Shown: positions 35,591 to 45,016 of the stretch, piece after piece
Position numbering within the stretch: position 1 is the first letter of the stretch
How the letters are laid out: every line of letters starts with the position of its first letter
Assembly (NCBI GenBank): GCA_029557895.1
Contig: JAKQHT010000021.1
Coordinates: 1-64,000 of the forward strand
Source of the DNA: Bacteroidota bacterium
GTDB lineage: Bacteria; Bacteroidota; Bacteroidia; Flavobacteriales; Flavobacteriaceae
Length of the DNA stretch: 64,000 nucleotides
Reading direction: 5' to 3'
The notes under the pieces: model-generated
The model's database searches: none
What the model was told of the DNA's origin: nothing
Seen by the model: only the letters and a program-made list of their open reading frames with translations
Position numbers and translations under genes: made by a program

Positions 35591-35611
35591 GAAAATAGTC
35601 AATGATTTGCG

Positions 35612-35619
35612 TACCTTTG
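35612..35619 (+). promoter_or_regulatory. -7 promoter box of pepD
   Basis: TACCTTTG is a perfect match, 19 bases before the pepD start. Confidence 0.65.
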
Positions 35620-35638
35620 CGTTATAAAATATCTAAAT

Positions 35639-37102
35639 ATGGATTCACAGATTCGAGAACTTGAACCGAAAGCCCTATGGAACCATTTTGCCAATCTCAA
35701 CGCTGTGCCAAGAGCGTCAAAAAAGGAAATGCAGGTCATTGCTTTTATGAAAGATTTCGGCAAAAAATTAGACCTGGAAACCATTGAAGACAGTGTGGGC
35801 AACGTCATCATAAAAAAACCCGCTACCAAAGGTATGGAAGACCGAACGCCTGTGATATTGCAGTCGCATTTAGATATGGTGCACCAAAAAAACAACGATA
35901 CCGATTTTGACTTTGATACCCAAGGCATCCAGATGTATGTCGATGGCGATTGGGTGCGGGCCAAAGGTACAACACTTGGTGCCGACAATGGTTTGGGCGT
36001 GGCGACCATCATGGCCATTTTAGAAAGCAATACCATTGCACATCCTGCCATCGAGGCACTTTTTACCATTGATGAAGAAACCGGCATGACCGGTGCCAAA
36101 GGCCTTGAGCGTGGCATACTGCAAGGCAAAATTCTTTTGAATTTAGATACGGAGGAAGATGACGAAATAGGAGTAGGCTGTGCCGGAGGTTTGGATGTAA
36201 CTGCAGTAAAAAATTATGAGCTGGTGCCTGCACCAGAATCCTCTATTGGCTATGCCATCACTGTAAAAGGACTTCAGGGTGGACATTCAGGCATGGATAT
36301 CCATAAAGGGTTGGGCAATGCCAATAAATTGATGAACAGATTACTATATAAGTGTTCAGGAGAAGATTATGGGCTTCGTATATTTGAAATAGAAGGCGGC
36401 AGTCTTCGCAATGCCATACCAAGAGAAAGTAATGCCATTATAGCCATCAATAAAAATCAAGAAACGGCTTTTCAGAATACCTTCAAGGCATTGGTGTCCG
36501 ATATCAAAAACGAATATAAAACCATGGAACCCAACCTTGAAATTGTGCTTTTGAAAACGGCAACGCCACTTCAGGTCATGGATATGGGAACACAAGACGG
36601 ACTATTGCGCGCCATTTATACCGCTTGTAACGGCGTGTACAGGATGAGTCCAGACATACCGGACTTGGTGGAAACCTCAAACAACATTGCCAAAGTTACC
36701 GTAAAGAATGGCCGTTTGCAAATCAATTGCCTGACACGGTCTTCGGTGGAGAGTTCCAAGCTCGACTTGGCCTATTCGTTGGAAGCAGCATTTAAATTGA
36801 TGGGATGCGACGTAGAGTTTTCGGGCGATTACCCCGGATGGGCACCCAATATGCAATCACCGATATTAAAGGTAATGACCAAGATTTACACAGACATAAA
36901 CAAAATAGAACCACATGTGGCAGCTTGCCACGCCGGACTGGAATGTGGTATCATTGGAGAACGTTACCCCGGACTGGATATGATTAGTTTTGGACCCAAC
37001 ATCAAAGGCGCCCACTCGCCAGATGAACGTGCCCAGATATCCTCTGTGAAAAAATATTGGAAATTCGTTCTCGAAATTTTGAGTAACATCCCGAAGGCCT
37101 AA
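35639..37102 (+). CDS. pepD: Aminoacyl-histidine dipeptidase (M20 family)
   Basis: PepD is a cytosolic dinuclear zinc dipeptidase that splits Xaa-His and other dipeptides. The protein has 487 residues. Metal ligands are visible as His77 (LQSHLDMVHQK), Asp116 (GADNGLG) and the catalytic-base pair Glu146-Glu147 (TIDEETGMTGA). The lid and dimerisation domain (residues about 190-400) carries GGHSGMDIHKG and the C-terminal HAGLECGIIGERYPGLDMISFGP motif typical of the family. The gene is monocistronic, divergent from DUF3810, with a clear promoter box. Confidence 0.95.
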   Translation: MDSQIRELEPKALWNHFANLNAVPRASKKEMQVIAFMKDFGKKLDLETIEDSVGNVIIKKPATKGMEDRTPVILQSHLDMVHQKNNDTDFDFDTQGIQMYVDGDWVRAKGTTLGADNGLGVATIMAILESNTIAHPAIEALFTIDEETGMTGAKGLERGILQGKILLNLDTEEDDEIGVGCAGGLDVTAVKNYELVPAPESSIGYAITVKGLQGGHSGMDIHKGLGNANKLMNRLLYKCSGEDYGLRIFEIEGGSLRNAIPRESNAIIAINKNQETAFQNTFKALVSDIKNEYKTMEPNLEIVLLKTATPLQVMDMGTQDGLLRAIYTACNGVYRMSPDIPDLVETSNNIAKVTVKNGRLQINCLTRSSVESSKLDLAYSLEAAFKLMGCDVEFSGDYPGWAPNMQSPILKVMTKIYTDINKIEPHVAACHAGLECGIIGERYPGLDMISFGPNIKGAHSPDERAQISSVKKYWKFVLEILSNIPKA

Positions 37103-37351
37103 AAGTTCAATCTCAATAGCTATCGTGATAATTTCAATCTGAATTTCAAAAATGATTTCAAAAGAATTTTACTGAAAAAAACCGTTTTTGCCTTTGTCTG
37201 CCTAGACTTGGTGTAAGTGGTTTCGGTCCAAAGTACAATTCCATATTCCATTGTACCATTGGGTTATTCCTTCAGGACCCTCTAAACATCTCAACCTATA
37301 CACATCTCAATTTTTATTTTACCCAGGTTTTATTAATAGCGGTCAAATCGT

Positions 37352-37359
37352 TAAATTTG
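37352..37359 (+). promoter_or_regulatory. -7 promoter box of ffh
   Basis: TAAATTTG is a full match, 24 bases before the ffh start. The 281 bases between pepD and ffh hold no other recognisable feature, and no SRP RNA structure could be identified there. Confidence 0.6.
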
Positions 37360-37383
37360 CAACTCTGAAAATTTAAAGGAACC

Positions 37384-38712
37384 ATGTTCAATAATTTAAG
37401 CGATAAGTTAGATAAGGCGCTGCACGTGCTCAAAGGTCATGGAAGCATTACCGAAGTCAATGTAGCCGAAACCCTAAAAGAAGTACGCAGGGCATTGCTC
37501 GATGCCGATGTTAACTTTAAGATTGCCAAGGATTTTACCAATACCGTCAAAGAAAAAGCACTGGGACAAAATGTGTTGACCACCTTGCAGCCCGGCCAGT
37601 TGATGGTAAAAATCGTAAAGGACGAACTTACCGAGCTGATGGGCGGAGATGCAGAAGGCATTAACCTTTCCGGTAATCCGAGCGTTATCTTGATGTCGGG
37701 ACTTCAAGGTTCTGGGAAGACCACTTTTTCCGGTAAACTTGCCAATTATCTCAAAAATAAGAAAACAAAAAAACTGTTGCTCGTTGCCTGTGACGTATAT
37801 CGTCCTGCCGCTATCGATCAGTTGCATGTGGTTGGCGATCAATTGGGCATCGAAGTTTATAGTGACAAAGGTAATTCTGATCCAGTTGCTATCGCAAAAG
37901 CCGGTATCGCTCACGCCAAGGCAAATGGCTACAATGTTGTCATTATAGATACTGCAGGCCGTTTGGCTGTTGATGATGTAATGATGACCGAAATATCCAA
38001 CATCCATAAAGCCATCCAACCCCAAGAAACCCTGTTTGTTGTGGATTCGATGACCGGTCAGGATGCAGTAAATACGGCCAAAGCCTTTAACGATGTTCTC
38101 AACTTTGATGGTGTAGTTCTTACCAAACTCGACGGCGATACTCGCGGCGGTGCTGCACTTTCCATAAAATCGGTGGTCAACAAGCCGATAAAATTCATTG
38201 GTACAGGCGAAAAAATGGAGGCCATCGACGTGTTTTACCCATCGCGTATGGCCGACAGGATCTTGGGCATGGGTGACGTGGTCTCATTGGTTGAAAGAGC
38301 ACAGGAACAATATGACGAAGAGGCCGCACGTAAACTCCAGAAGAAAATTGCCAAAAACCAATTTGGTTTTGATGACTTTTTGGGCCAGATTCAGCAAATA
38401 AAGAAAATGGGCAACATGAAAGACCTCATCGGTATGATTCCCGGTGCCGGAAAAATGGTAAAGGATATTGACATCGATGATGATGCATTCAAGCACATCG
38501 AAGCAATTATCCACTCCATGACCCCAAAGGAACGTTCCAATCCTGCCATCATCAATTCAAGTAGAAAACAGCGCATCGGGAAAGGCTCCGGTACGTCGGT
38601 GCAACAGGTAAACCAGTTGCTGAAACAGTTTGATCAAATGAGCAAAATGATGAAAATGATGCAAGGAGGTAAGGGAAAAGCCATGATGCACGCCATGAAG
38701 AATATGAGATAA
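37384..38712 (+). CDS. ffh: Signal recognition particle protein Ffh
   Basis: Ffh is the GTPase that, with the 4.5S RNA, brings ribosomes making membrane proteins to FtsY and the Sec translocon. The protein has 442 residues with the N domain (1-95), the G domain with P-loop GLQGSGKTT at 106-114 and the family motif DTAGRL, and the C-terminal M domain that is rich in methionine (about 25 percent in the last 30 residues), which binds signal peptides and RNA. Downstream, folD starts 48 bases later, with a purine-rich AC-repeat leader between. Confidence 0.98.
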   Translation: MFNNLSDKLDKALHVLKGHGSITEVNVAETLKEVRRALLDADVNFKIAKDFTNTVKEKALGQNVLTTLQPGQLMVKIVKDELTELMGGDAEGINLSGNPSVILMSGLQGSGKTTFSGKLANYLKNKKTKKLLLVACDVYRPAAIDQLHVVGDQLGIEVYSDKGNSDPVAIAKAGIAHAKANGYNVVIIDTAGRLAVDDVMMTEISNIHKAIQPQETLFVVDSMTGQDAVNTAKAFNDVLNFDGVVLTKLDGDTRGGAALSIKSVVNKPIKFIGTGEKMEAIDVFYPSRMADRILGMGDVVSLVERAQEQYDEEAARKLQKKIAKNQFGFDDFLGQIQQIKKMGNMKDLIGMIPGAGKMVKDIDIDDDAFKHIEAIIHSMTPKERSNPAIINSSRKQRIGKGSGTSVQQVNQLLKQFDQMSKMMKMMQGGKGKAMMHAMKNMR

Positions 38713-38760
38713 CTTATGGTTTTGCACAAAGTGGGATAACACACAACAACACAACAACAT

Positions 38761-39636
38761 ATGGTCTTACTCGACGGAAAAAAGATCAGCAACGACATTA
38801 AAAATGAAATTGCCGAACAAGTAAAAAAAATGAAGTCACGGGGCGAAAAAGTACCGCACCTGGCCGCCATAATCGTCGGAAATGACGGTGCAAGCCTTAC
38901 CTACGTTGCCAGTAAGGTCAAGGCATGCGAGAGGGTCGGGTTTGATTCTACATTGATACGCATGCCCAATACCACCAGCGAAATTGAACTGCTCGACAAG
39001 ATTGAAGAACTCAATTTGAACCCTGATATTGATGGGTTTATCATACAATTGCCCTTGCCAAAACAAATCAACACCCAAAAAGTACTTTTGGCGGTAAATC
39101 CCGAAAAAGATGTTGATGGATTCCATCCTACCAACTTTGGCAAAATGGCGTTGGATATGTCAACCTTCATTCCTGCAACGCCATTTGGTATTTTGGAACT
39201 CCTTGATCGTTATGGGGTTGAGACCCAAGGTAAGCATACTGTCGTCATTGGGCGTAGCCACATCGTTGGTCGGCCAATGAGCATTTTGATGGGACGAAAA
39301 GGGTTTCCCGGAAACTCCACCGTAACCCTGACGCACAGCCATACCAAAAATATTACCCAGATAACTTCACAGGCCGATATTATCATTTCTGCTTTGGGTG
39401 TTCCCAACTTTTTGAAAGCAGAAATGGTAAAGGATGATGCCGTGGTAATCGATGTGGGAATTACGAGGGTTATCGATGAAACTAACGAAAAAGGCTATTA
39501 CATTACAGGCGATGTCGATTTTGAGAACGTGAGCAAAAAGGCGAGCTTTATCACCCCCGTACCCGGTGGTGTGGGGCCAATGACCATTGCCATGCTGCTT
39601 AAAAACACTCTGTTAGCAAGAGAACGGCAAAATTAG
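38761..39636 (+). CDS. folD: Methylenetetrahydrofolate dehydrogenase/cyclohydrolase FolD
   Basis: FolD is bifunctional: it oxidises 5,10-methylene-THF with NADP and hydrolyses the product to 10-formyl-THF for purine and formyl-methionine synthesis. The protein has 291 residues. The active-site Tyr48 and Lys52 (SLTYVASKVKAC) are present, as are the FolD signatures GFIIQLPLPKQ, KDVDGFHP, GRSHIVGRPM and PVPGGVGPMTIAML. It is probably co-transcribed with ffh. It converges with rluF, with only seven bases between the stops. Confidence 0.97.
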   Translation: MVLLDGKKISNDIKNEIAEQVKKMKSRGEKVPHLAAIIVGNDGASLTYVASKVKACERVGFDSTLIRMPNTTSEIELLDKIEELNLNPDIDGFIIQLPLPKQINTQKVLLAVNPEKDVDGFHPTNFGKMALDMSTFIPATPFGILELLDRYGVETQGKHTVVIGRSHIVGRPMSILMGRKGFPGNSTVTLTHSHTKNITQITSQADIIISALGVPNFLKAEMVKDDAVVIDVGITRVIDETNEKGYYITGDVDFENVSKKASFITPVPGGVGPMTIAMLLKNTLLARERQN

Positions 39637-39643
39637 ATCGCCA

Positions 39644-40405
39644 TTATCTTTTTTTATGGAAGCGATCCCGATTGTCCCGATCGTTGGCTTTTTTTGAATC
39701 TGAAAGCAGTTGGTTGAGAACTTTCATTTCGCTATCTGTCAGTTCTCGGTAGGTTCCTGTGGGTACATCTAGATTGATGTTCATGATTCTTATGCGCTTC
39801 AGTGATTTTACTTCGTAGTCGAGATATTCGCACATCCGTCTTATCTGTCGGTTCAATCCTTGTGTGAGCACTATTTTGAATTTATAGGTGCCTAATTTTT
39901 TAACCTCACATTTTTTGGTGATTTGCTCCAAAATAGGGACGCCGTTGGCCATACGTTCAACAAAGGTTTGCGTAATGGGTTTATCAACAGTGACGAGGTA
40001 TTCTTTTTCGTGGTTGTTGCTTGCACGGAGTATTTTGTTCACTATGTCGCCGTCATCTGTCAATAGGATGAGCCCTTCACTGGCTTTGTCGAGTCTCCCT
40101 ATTGGAAAAATTCTTTTTGGATAATTGATGTAATCGATGATGTTGTCTTTCTCTACCCGAGTATCCGTAGTACACACAATACCGATCGGTTTGTTGAATG
40201 CGAGATATACAAAGCGTTCTTTGTGGTCTTCTATCGGTTTTCCATCCACGGTAACACTGTTTTCAGATGTTACCTTGCTGCCCATTTCTGCCGTCTTGCC
40301 ATCAATGGCCACGCGCCCGGCTTCGACGAGTTTGTCGGCTTCTCGACGGGAGCAATATCCCACTTCACTTAAATATTTGTTGATACGTACCTGTCGGTCT
40401 TCCAT
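39644..40405 (-). CDS. rluF: 23S rRNA pseudouridine synthase RluF type
   Basis: This S4-domain pseudouridine synthase of 253 residues is closest in pattern to RluF, which modifies U2604 (and U2605) in 23S rRNA. The N-terminal S4 domain (VRINKYLSEVGYCSRREADKLV) is followed by the catalytic domain with nucleophile Asp106 in GRLDKASEG and the characteristic RluF block GLNRQIRRMCEYLDYEVKSLKRIRIMN. The lysine-rich C-terminus is an extension. It is last in the operon with the alpha/beta hydrolase gene upstream. Confidence 0.9.
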   Translation of the reverse strand: MEDRQVRINKYLSEVGYCSRREADKLVEAGRVAIDGKTAEMGSKVTSENSVTVDGKPIEDHKERFVYLAFNKPIGIVCTTDTRVEKDNIIDYINYPKRIFPIGRLDKASEGLILLTDDGDIVNKILRASNNHEKEYLVTVDKPITQTFVERMANGVPILEQITKKCEVKKLGTYKFKIVLTQGLNRQIRRMCEYLDYEVKSLKRIRIMNINLDVPTGTYRELTDSEMKVLNQLLSDSKKANDRDNRDRFHKKR

Positions 40406-40446
40406 ATTGCAAAGATAGCTTTAATCAGAAAAATAATAATCAAGCT

Positions 40447-41277
40447 TTAAGTATCAATAAATTCATAAATATGCGAAGCGACCATTTCGTTGTTTAAAGA
40501 ATGGCCTTGTCCTTTTGTGGTAATCAATTTGCTGTTCTTAAAACTATTGCTGATGCGGATGGCATCCTTGTATGGTATGATGTTGTCCTCTTTGTCATGG
40601 ATAATTAGCCCTTGCAAGTCTGTGTCTTTTAAGAACTTGGCGGTAGAATAGTTTTCCGGGGCATTGCCAAGCTTCTCAATGATAGTGCGGTTCATTTGTT
40701 GCGTAATGCGCTTGTTAAAGCCCAACATATCGGTATAACGTTTTAGTACGTCCGTAAACTCCGATGGTGCGCCCAGTAGTACAATTTTTTTGACGGAATC
40801 CAATTGGTATTTATGTTGAAAAATAGCTGTCGCCATACCGCCCACAGAGTGTGCAACGATGATTTCTGGTTGAAACCGTGTTGCCACAATATTGATAAAT
40901 TCTGAATATAGTACTGCATTAAAACGCCGTCCACTGGAGTTGCCGTGACCCGGAGCATCCAGTGCCACAACAGAATGCCCTCTTTTTTTGAGTTCGAGTA
41001 TGATGGCTTTCCAACGGTGGGAATTGCTCTGCCAACCATGGACAAGCAACACTGTGGGCTTGTTGCCGAGCCATCGGTAGGTCATAATGGTATGGGTGCC
41101 GTATTTGTGTTCTTTCTGAAAGGCCGTGTCAAGAAAATCACGTTGTTCTTCGGTTAATTTTCGTCCCTTTTGGGGCGTAGTGAATAGGACAAGAGCTACC
41201 TTGGCAGCAGTTTTTTTTGAAAAAAAGCTTACCAGGTTGTAGAAACAGCCAACTGTTTTTGCGAGTAATAGTCTCAT
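40447..41277 (-). CDS. Alpha/beta hydrolase
   Basis: This 276-residue protein has the alpha/beta-hydrolase fold. The oxyanion-hole motif is LLVHGWQSNS near residue 78, the nucleophile is Ser144 in AHSVGG, and the acid and base fit Asp in HDKEDNIIPY and His in GQGHSLN near the C-terminus. The substrate cannot be predicted. The N-terminus (residues 1-30) is hydrophobic and may anchor it. It follows a small lipoprotein gene by 40 bases and precedes rluF by 41. Confidence 0.85.
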   Translation of the reverse strand: MRLLLAKTVGCFYNLVSFFSKKTAAKVALVLFTTPQKGRKLTEEQRDFLDTAFQKEHKYGTHTIMTYRWLGNKPTVLLVHGWQSNSHRWKAIILELKKRGHSVVALDAPGHGNSSGRRFNAVLYSEFINIVATRFQPEIIVAHSVGGMATAIFQHKYQLDSVKKIVLLGAPSEFTDVLKRYTDMLGFNKRITQQMNRTIIEKLGNAPENYSTAKFLKDTDLQGLIIHDKEDNIIPYKDAIRISNSFKNSKLITTKGQGHSLNNEMVASHIYEFIDT

Positions 41278-41317
41278 GGGCTTGTTTTGTTGTCAGCAGG
41301 GCAATAACACATGAGTA

Positions 41318-41872
41318 TCAGTACCAGTTGATGAAAAAATACTTGATTCTGGCATTGTCCGGTATCTGTGACGGTTCAAACTTTATGTTCATGTCATACC
41401 GGAGATTGGCAGGCAGCTTTGTCTTGTCGATGGCAAATTGGGCATTGATTTCATTTACAGAAACAACTACCGTGCTGATAAGATTGTCAATCTTTGAAAT
41501 GGAATAAGCACTTTGTATATCCTTGAACCTGCTTTTTTTAGAAATGCCTTTTGCGGTTTTGTACCTCGAATCTTCTATGCGGATGTTGGTGATTGTCGAA
41601 GTGGAGTCGTCCACATTTTTTGGGGTCAGAGTCAATAGCAATGCGCCTTTTTTCTCATGTATTTCAATAAAATTCATCGGGATTTTAAGGACAGGATCTG
41701 TTTTATATCTGACAATGGAGTCCGAAGCAAAAACCGTTTTGAGCGACATGACCTTTGTGGAATCGGTAAGGAGTCCAACGTGGTTTTTGCTTACCAAAAA
41801 AGGATTCTGTTCTTTTTTGCATGAGCTCAACAGTATGAATATAAATAAAATAGCTATAAATGAATATTTCAT
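41318..41872 (-). CDS. Small hypothetical lipoprotein
   Basis: This 184-residue protein begins with a lipoprotein signal peptide (ILLSSCKKE, Cys18). The mature part is soluble and beta-rich, with no recognised family motif. It lies in the operon between the HerA-like ATPase (27 bases upstream) and the alpha/beta hydrolase. Function unknown. Confidence 0.7.
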   Translation of the reverse strand: MKYSFIAILFIFILLSSCKKEQNPFLVSKNHVGLLTDSTKVMSLKTVFASDSIVRYKTDPVLKIPMNFIEIHEKKGALLLTLTPKNVDDSTSTITNIRIEDSRYKTAKGISKKSRFKDIQSAYSISKIDNLISTVVVSVNEINAQFAIDKTKLPANLRYDMNIKFEPSQIPDNARIKYFFINWY

Positions 41873-41899
41873 AATCTATGGATGATGTGGGTTAAAAAA

Positions 41900-43438
41900 T
41901 CACTTTTTCATGGCTTTTGTCAGTATGCCGAACACGCTTCTGATGAATGTAGCACTCGTCAGAACTTTTACTACCGGATTCATGGCGGTACTGCGCCTTG
42001 TTGTTTTGTTTCGCTGTTTAGATTGTGCTTTTTTTAGGTCGTCGAGTTCTTTTTTGGCCTTTTCTTTGGCTTCGTCAGCTTCTGCTTTTTCAATCTTACG
42101 CGTCAAGATTTCGTAAGCACTTTCACGGTCGATAACTTCGTTGTATTTTTTTGCCAGTTTTGATTTTGCCAGTAAATCCGAAAGTTCGGTATCTGACAGG
42201 ATGTCCATGCGGCTCATGGGTGCGCGCATCATGGTAGCTGCCAGAGGTGTTGGGCGACCTTTTTCGTCCAAGGCAGAAACCAAGGCTTCACCTGTGCCGA
42301 GAGAGGTCAACACCGTAGAGGTGTCATAATAGTCTGTTTCCGGATAGTTCTGTGCAGTGAGCTTTATGGCTTTTCTGTCGTTTGCCGTAAAAGCACGAAG
42401 TGCATGTTGGACTTTCAGGCCGAGTTGGCTCAACACTTCATTAGGCACGTCAGTAGGGTTTTGGGTCACAAAATAGATGCCCACACCTTTGCTACGGATC
42501 AGTTTTACAATGCTTTCTATCTGGTTTAGAAGGGCTTTGGAAGCATGGTTAAAAATTAAATGCGCCTCATCGATAAACAACACCAATTCTGGCTTGCCGC
42601 TATCGCCTTGTTCTGGAAATGTAGCGTATATTTCGGCCAGAAGGCTCAACATAAACGTAGAGAACAACTTTGGCCTGTCCTGGATGTCCGTAAGGCGGAT
42701 AATGTTGATATATCCACGCCCTTTATCATCAATCCGGAGTAGGTCGTTTACCTCAAACGAGGTTTCTCCAAAAAACAAATCGGCACCTTGCTGTTCGAGT
42801 TCTACGACTTTCCTCAAAATTGAGCCCGTCGAAGCAGTCGAGATATGTCCGTAGGCATCGCCAAATTCCTTTTTGCCTTCTTGGGTAGCATATTGAAGTA
42901 TTTTTTTGAAATCTTTTAAGTCCAGCAAGGGCAGTTTGTGGTCATCGCAATATTTGAAAATGACGGATACAATCCCAGATTGCGTTTCAGATAAATCAAG
43001 GATTCGGGATAGGAGAACTGGGCCAAATTCGATTACCGTTGCGCGAAGCCGAACGCCGCCCTGTTCTGAAAGGGTTAGAAGTTCAACAGGAAAATTTTTG
43101 GATTCAAACGGTAAACCAATCATGGCGTGGCGCTCGTCGATTTTTGCATTGCTTTGGCCTGGTTGCGCCAGACCGCTCAAGTCACCTTTGATGTCCATCA
43201 ACAGTACAGGGATGCCTTTATCTGAAAGGTTTTCGGCCAAGACTTGCAGGGTCTTGGTTTTACCGGTCCCTGTGGCGCCAGCAATAAGCCCATGGCGGTT
43301 CATGGTCTTGAGCGGTACATTCACAAAGGCATTCGTGATGGTCTCTCCTTCCAGCATTGCCGCACCGAGTGTGATGTACTCGCCTTTGCAGGTGTTTCCG
43401 TCAACAATATGTTTGTGAAATTCCTCTTTTTTGCCCAT
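41900..43438 (-). CDS. HerA-like ATPase (DUF853)
   Basis: This is a RecA-fold ATPase of the HerA/FtsK type with 512 residues. Numbering from the chosen start, Walker A is GATGTGKT at 54-61 and Walker B is VLFIDEAHLIF in the middle, followed by the arginine-finger region of the family (LRKVVELEQQGADLFFGE before it, RAFTANDRKAI after). The C-terminal 70 residues are a charged helix, ending in KTTRRSTAMNPVVKVL. DUF853 proteins are widespread; some are linked to DNA translocation, but the role here is not known. A longer frame begins at 43501; the ATG at 43438 is preferred because the family N-terminus fits it. It is divergent from queE. Confidence 0.85.
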   Translation of the reverse strand: MGKKEEFHKHIVDGNTCKGEYITLGAAMLEGETITNAFVNVPLKTMNRHGLIAGATGTGKTKTLQVLAENLSDKGIPVLLMDIKGDLSGLAQPGQSNAKIDERHAMIGLPFESKNFPVELLTLSEQGGVRLRATVIEFGPVLLSRILDLSETQSGIVSVIFKYCDDHKLPLLDLKDFKKILQYATQEGKKEFGDAYGHISTASTGSILRKVVELEQQGADLFFGETSFEVNDLLRIDDKGRGYINIIRLTDIQDRPKLFSTFMLSLLAEIYATFPEQGDSGKPELVLFIDEAHLIFNHASKALLNQIESIVKLIRSKGVGIYFVTQNPTDVPNEVLSQLGLKVQHALRAFTANDRKAIKLTAQNYPETDYYDTSTVLTSLGTGEALVSALDEKGRPTPLAATMMRAPMSRMDILSDTELSDLLAKSKLAKKYNEVIDRESAYEILTRKIEKAEADEAKEKAKKELDDLKKAQSKQRNKTTRRSTAMNPVVKVLTSATFIRSVFGILTKAMKK

Positions 43439-43564
43439 GTACCAAAAATTTTGATAAAAATAATAATCTTCAATTAAACCCCCCGAAAATATTTTAAACA
43501 ATATAGAAATACAACAAAATCAAAATTCTTTGCGATTTTCAAATTGGCGCATTGACATAATGGC

Positions 43565-43572
43565 TATTTTTG
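43565..43572 (+). promoter_or_regulatory. -7 promoter box of queE
   Basis: TATTTTTG matches TAnnTTTG and ATTG (43543-43546) lies 18 bases upstream as a -33-like element. The box ends six bases before the ATG. Confidence 0.6.
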
Positions 43573-43578
43573 CAAACT

Positions 43579-44208
43579 ATGGAGAAAGCGATCCAAGATT
43601 TGATAAACCAAGGCAAAATGCTTCCGCTCATGGAAGCGTTTTACACCATTCAGGGCGAAGGTTTCCACAAAGGCACTGCAGCCTACTTTATTAGGCTGGG
43701 CGGTTGTGATGTGGGTTGCCATTGGTGTGATGTAAAAGAAAGTTGGAATGCCGACCTGCATCCGCCTACGGATACCAAAACTATCGTTGAAAATGCTGCC
43801 AAGTATAGTGATACTATTGTGGTAACCGGGGGAGAACCATTGACTTGGGACATGGCCGAATTGACATCGCTGCTCAAACAGAAGGGAATGAAAACGCATA
43901 TTGAAACTTCTGGTGCTTATCCATTGACAGGTACCTGGGATTGGATTTGCCTTTCCCCGAAAAAACTCAAAAAACCCACCGAAGCAATCTATAAAAAAGC
44001 GGACGAACTCAAGATTATCGTCTATAACAGGGATGATTTTCGTTTTGCCGAAGAACAGGCAGCAAAGGTAAACGATGATTGCATCCTTTATTTGCAACCG
44101 GAATGGAGCAAGCGTGATAAAGTCATTCCCGAAATTGTGGAATATGTCATGGGAAACCCCAGGTGGAAAGTGTCACTGCAAACGCACAAGTACCTTAATA
44201 TCCCCTAA
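43579..44208 (+). CDS. queE: 7-carboxy-7-deazaguanine synthase QueE
   Basis: QueE is a radical SAM enzyme that turns 6-carboxytetrahydropterin into 7-carboxy-7-deazaguanine, a queuosine and 7-deazapurine precursor. The protein has 209 residues. The Fe-S cluster is held by Cys43, Cys47 and Cys50 (GCDVGCHWCD), a CX3CX2C motif. MEAFYTIQGEGFH at residues 18-30 is the usual start of the core. A TTG three codons upstream is in frame but lies inside the promoter box, so the ATG is used. It is convergent with the DUF2911 gene. Confidence 0.93.
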   Translation: MEKAIQDLINQGKMLPLMEAFYTIQGEGFHKGTAAYFIRLGGCDVGCHWCDVKESWNADLHPPTDTKTIVENAAKYSDTIVVTGGEPLTWDMAELTSLLKQKGMKTHIETSGAYPLTGTWDWICLSPKKLKKPTEAIYKKADELKIIVYNRDDFRFAEEQAAKVNDDCILYLQPEWSKRDKVIPEIVEYVMGNPRWKVSLQTHKYLNIP

Positions 44209-44222
44209 AAAAGTGTTTTGAA

Positions 44223-44768
44223 TTACCTTCTGAAAGGAACTTCTATTACTATATTGCCCCAACCCATAAAGAGATTGACGCCCTTATCGGTTTCTTCAAA
44301 GACCATTGAAAAGGCTTCTAGGAAATTTTTGCCCATTATTACCGGGACTTTCATCCGTGCCACATCGTGCAGAGGTTCGTAGGTGTAAGCGCCCCAAATA
44401 TTGGTATCCTTGTTGAGGATGACGATCCATTCCTTATCGCCGGGAATGGTAAAAAGCGAATAAGTGCCGGCCTTTACCTTGGTTTGCCCAAAATACATAT
44501 CCTTGTAAAAAATGATTTCTGTGGCCTCATTGGCGCCGGTCCTCCATACCAAGCCGTTTGGTGCTAATTGTGATAACTCTCTGTCTTTGAGTTGAGGGCG
44601 GCTGTAAATCACTTTTATCAATTTGTCAGACACCTTATAGTTGGATGGATATGAAGCTACATCCATGGGGCTTTTGTCCAATTCCGGGAAATCTTGCGCT
44701 TGCACTGTGGTGGAAATGGCAAAAATCAAAATGGCAATAAATGGTTTGAAAATATTTTGCGTTTTCAT
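44223..44768 (-). CDS. DUF2911 secreted protein
   Basis: This 181-residue protein has a signal peptide (cut near VQAQDFP, residues 1-25) and a single DUF2911 domain of unknown function (SRPQLKDRELSQLAPNGLVWRTGANEATEIIFYKDM and GTYSLFTIPGDKEW are the conserved blocks). It is periplasmic or secreted, common in Bacteroidetes, and no activity is known. It converges with queE; the 248 bases upstream lead to the asnB promoter region. Confidence 0.8.
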   Translation of the reverse strand: MKTQNIFKPFIAILIFAISTTVQAQDFPELDKSPMDVASYPSNYKVSDKLIKVIYSRPQLKDRELSQLAPNGLVWRTGANEATEIIFYKDMYFGQTKVKAGTYSLFTIPGDKEWIVILNKDTNIWGAYTYEPLHDVARMKVPVIMGKNFLEAFSMVFEETDKGVNLFMGWGNIVIEVPFRR

Positions 44769-45016
44769 GATAATTTTTTTTCAAAAGTAACGGTATTATG
44801 ATTAAAAAAGTATCTGTTGGTTTAAATGATCATCTTTTTTTTTGGTTGAAACTTTTCGTTTAAAAATTTAGCATTTGAGTTTCATATTTTATACAATATT
44901 ATTTTTTTTATTTCATAATGTAATTATTTTTAATGCTTATGTTTTATAATTAAAATCAATAAATCACTTTTGCATCAATAATTAAAACATCAATATAATT
45001 TTTAAAAATATAGATT

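Noticed and set aside
37103-37383. SRP 4.5S RNA upstream of ffh
   Set aside because: No conserved domain-IV-like hairpin with the GGAA tetraloop arrangement could be identified.
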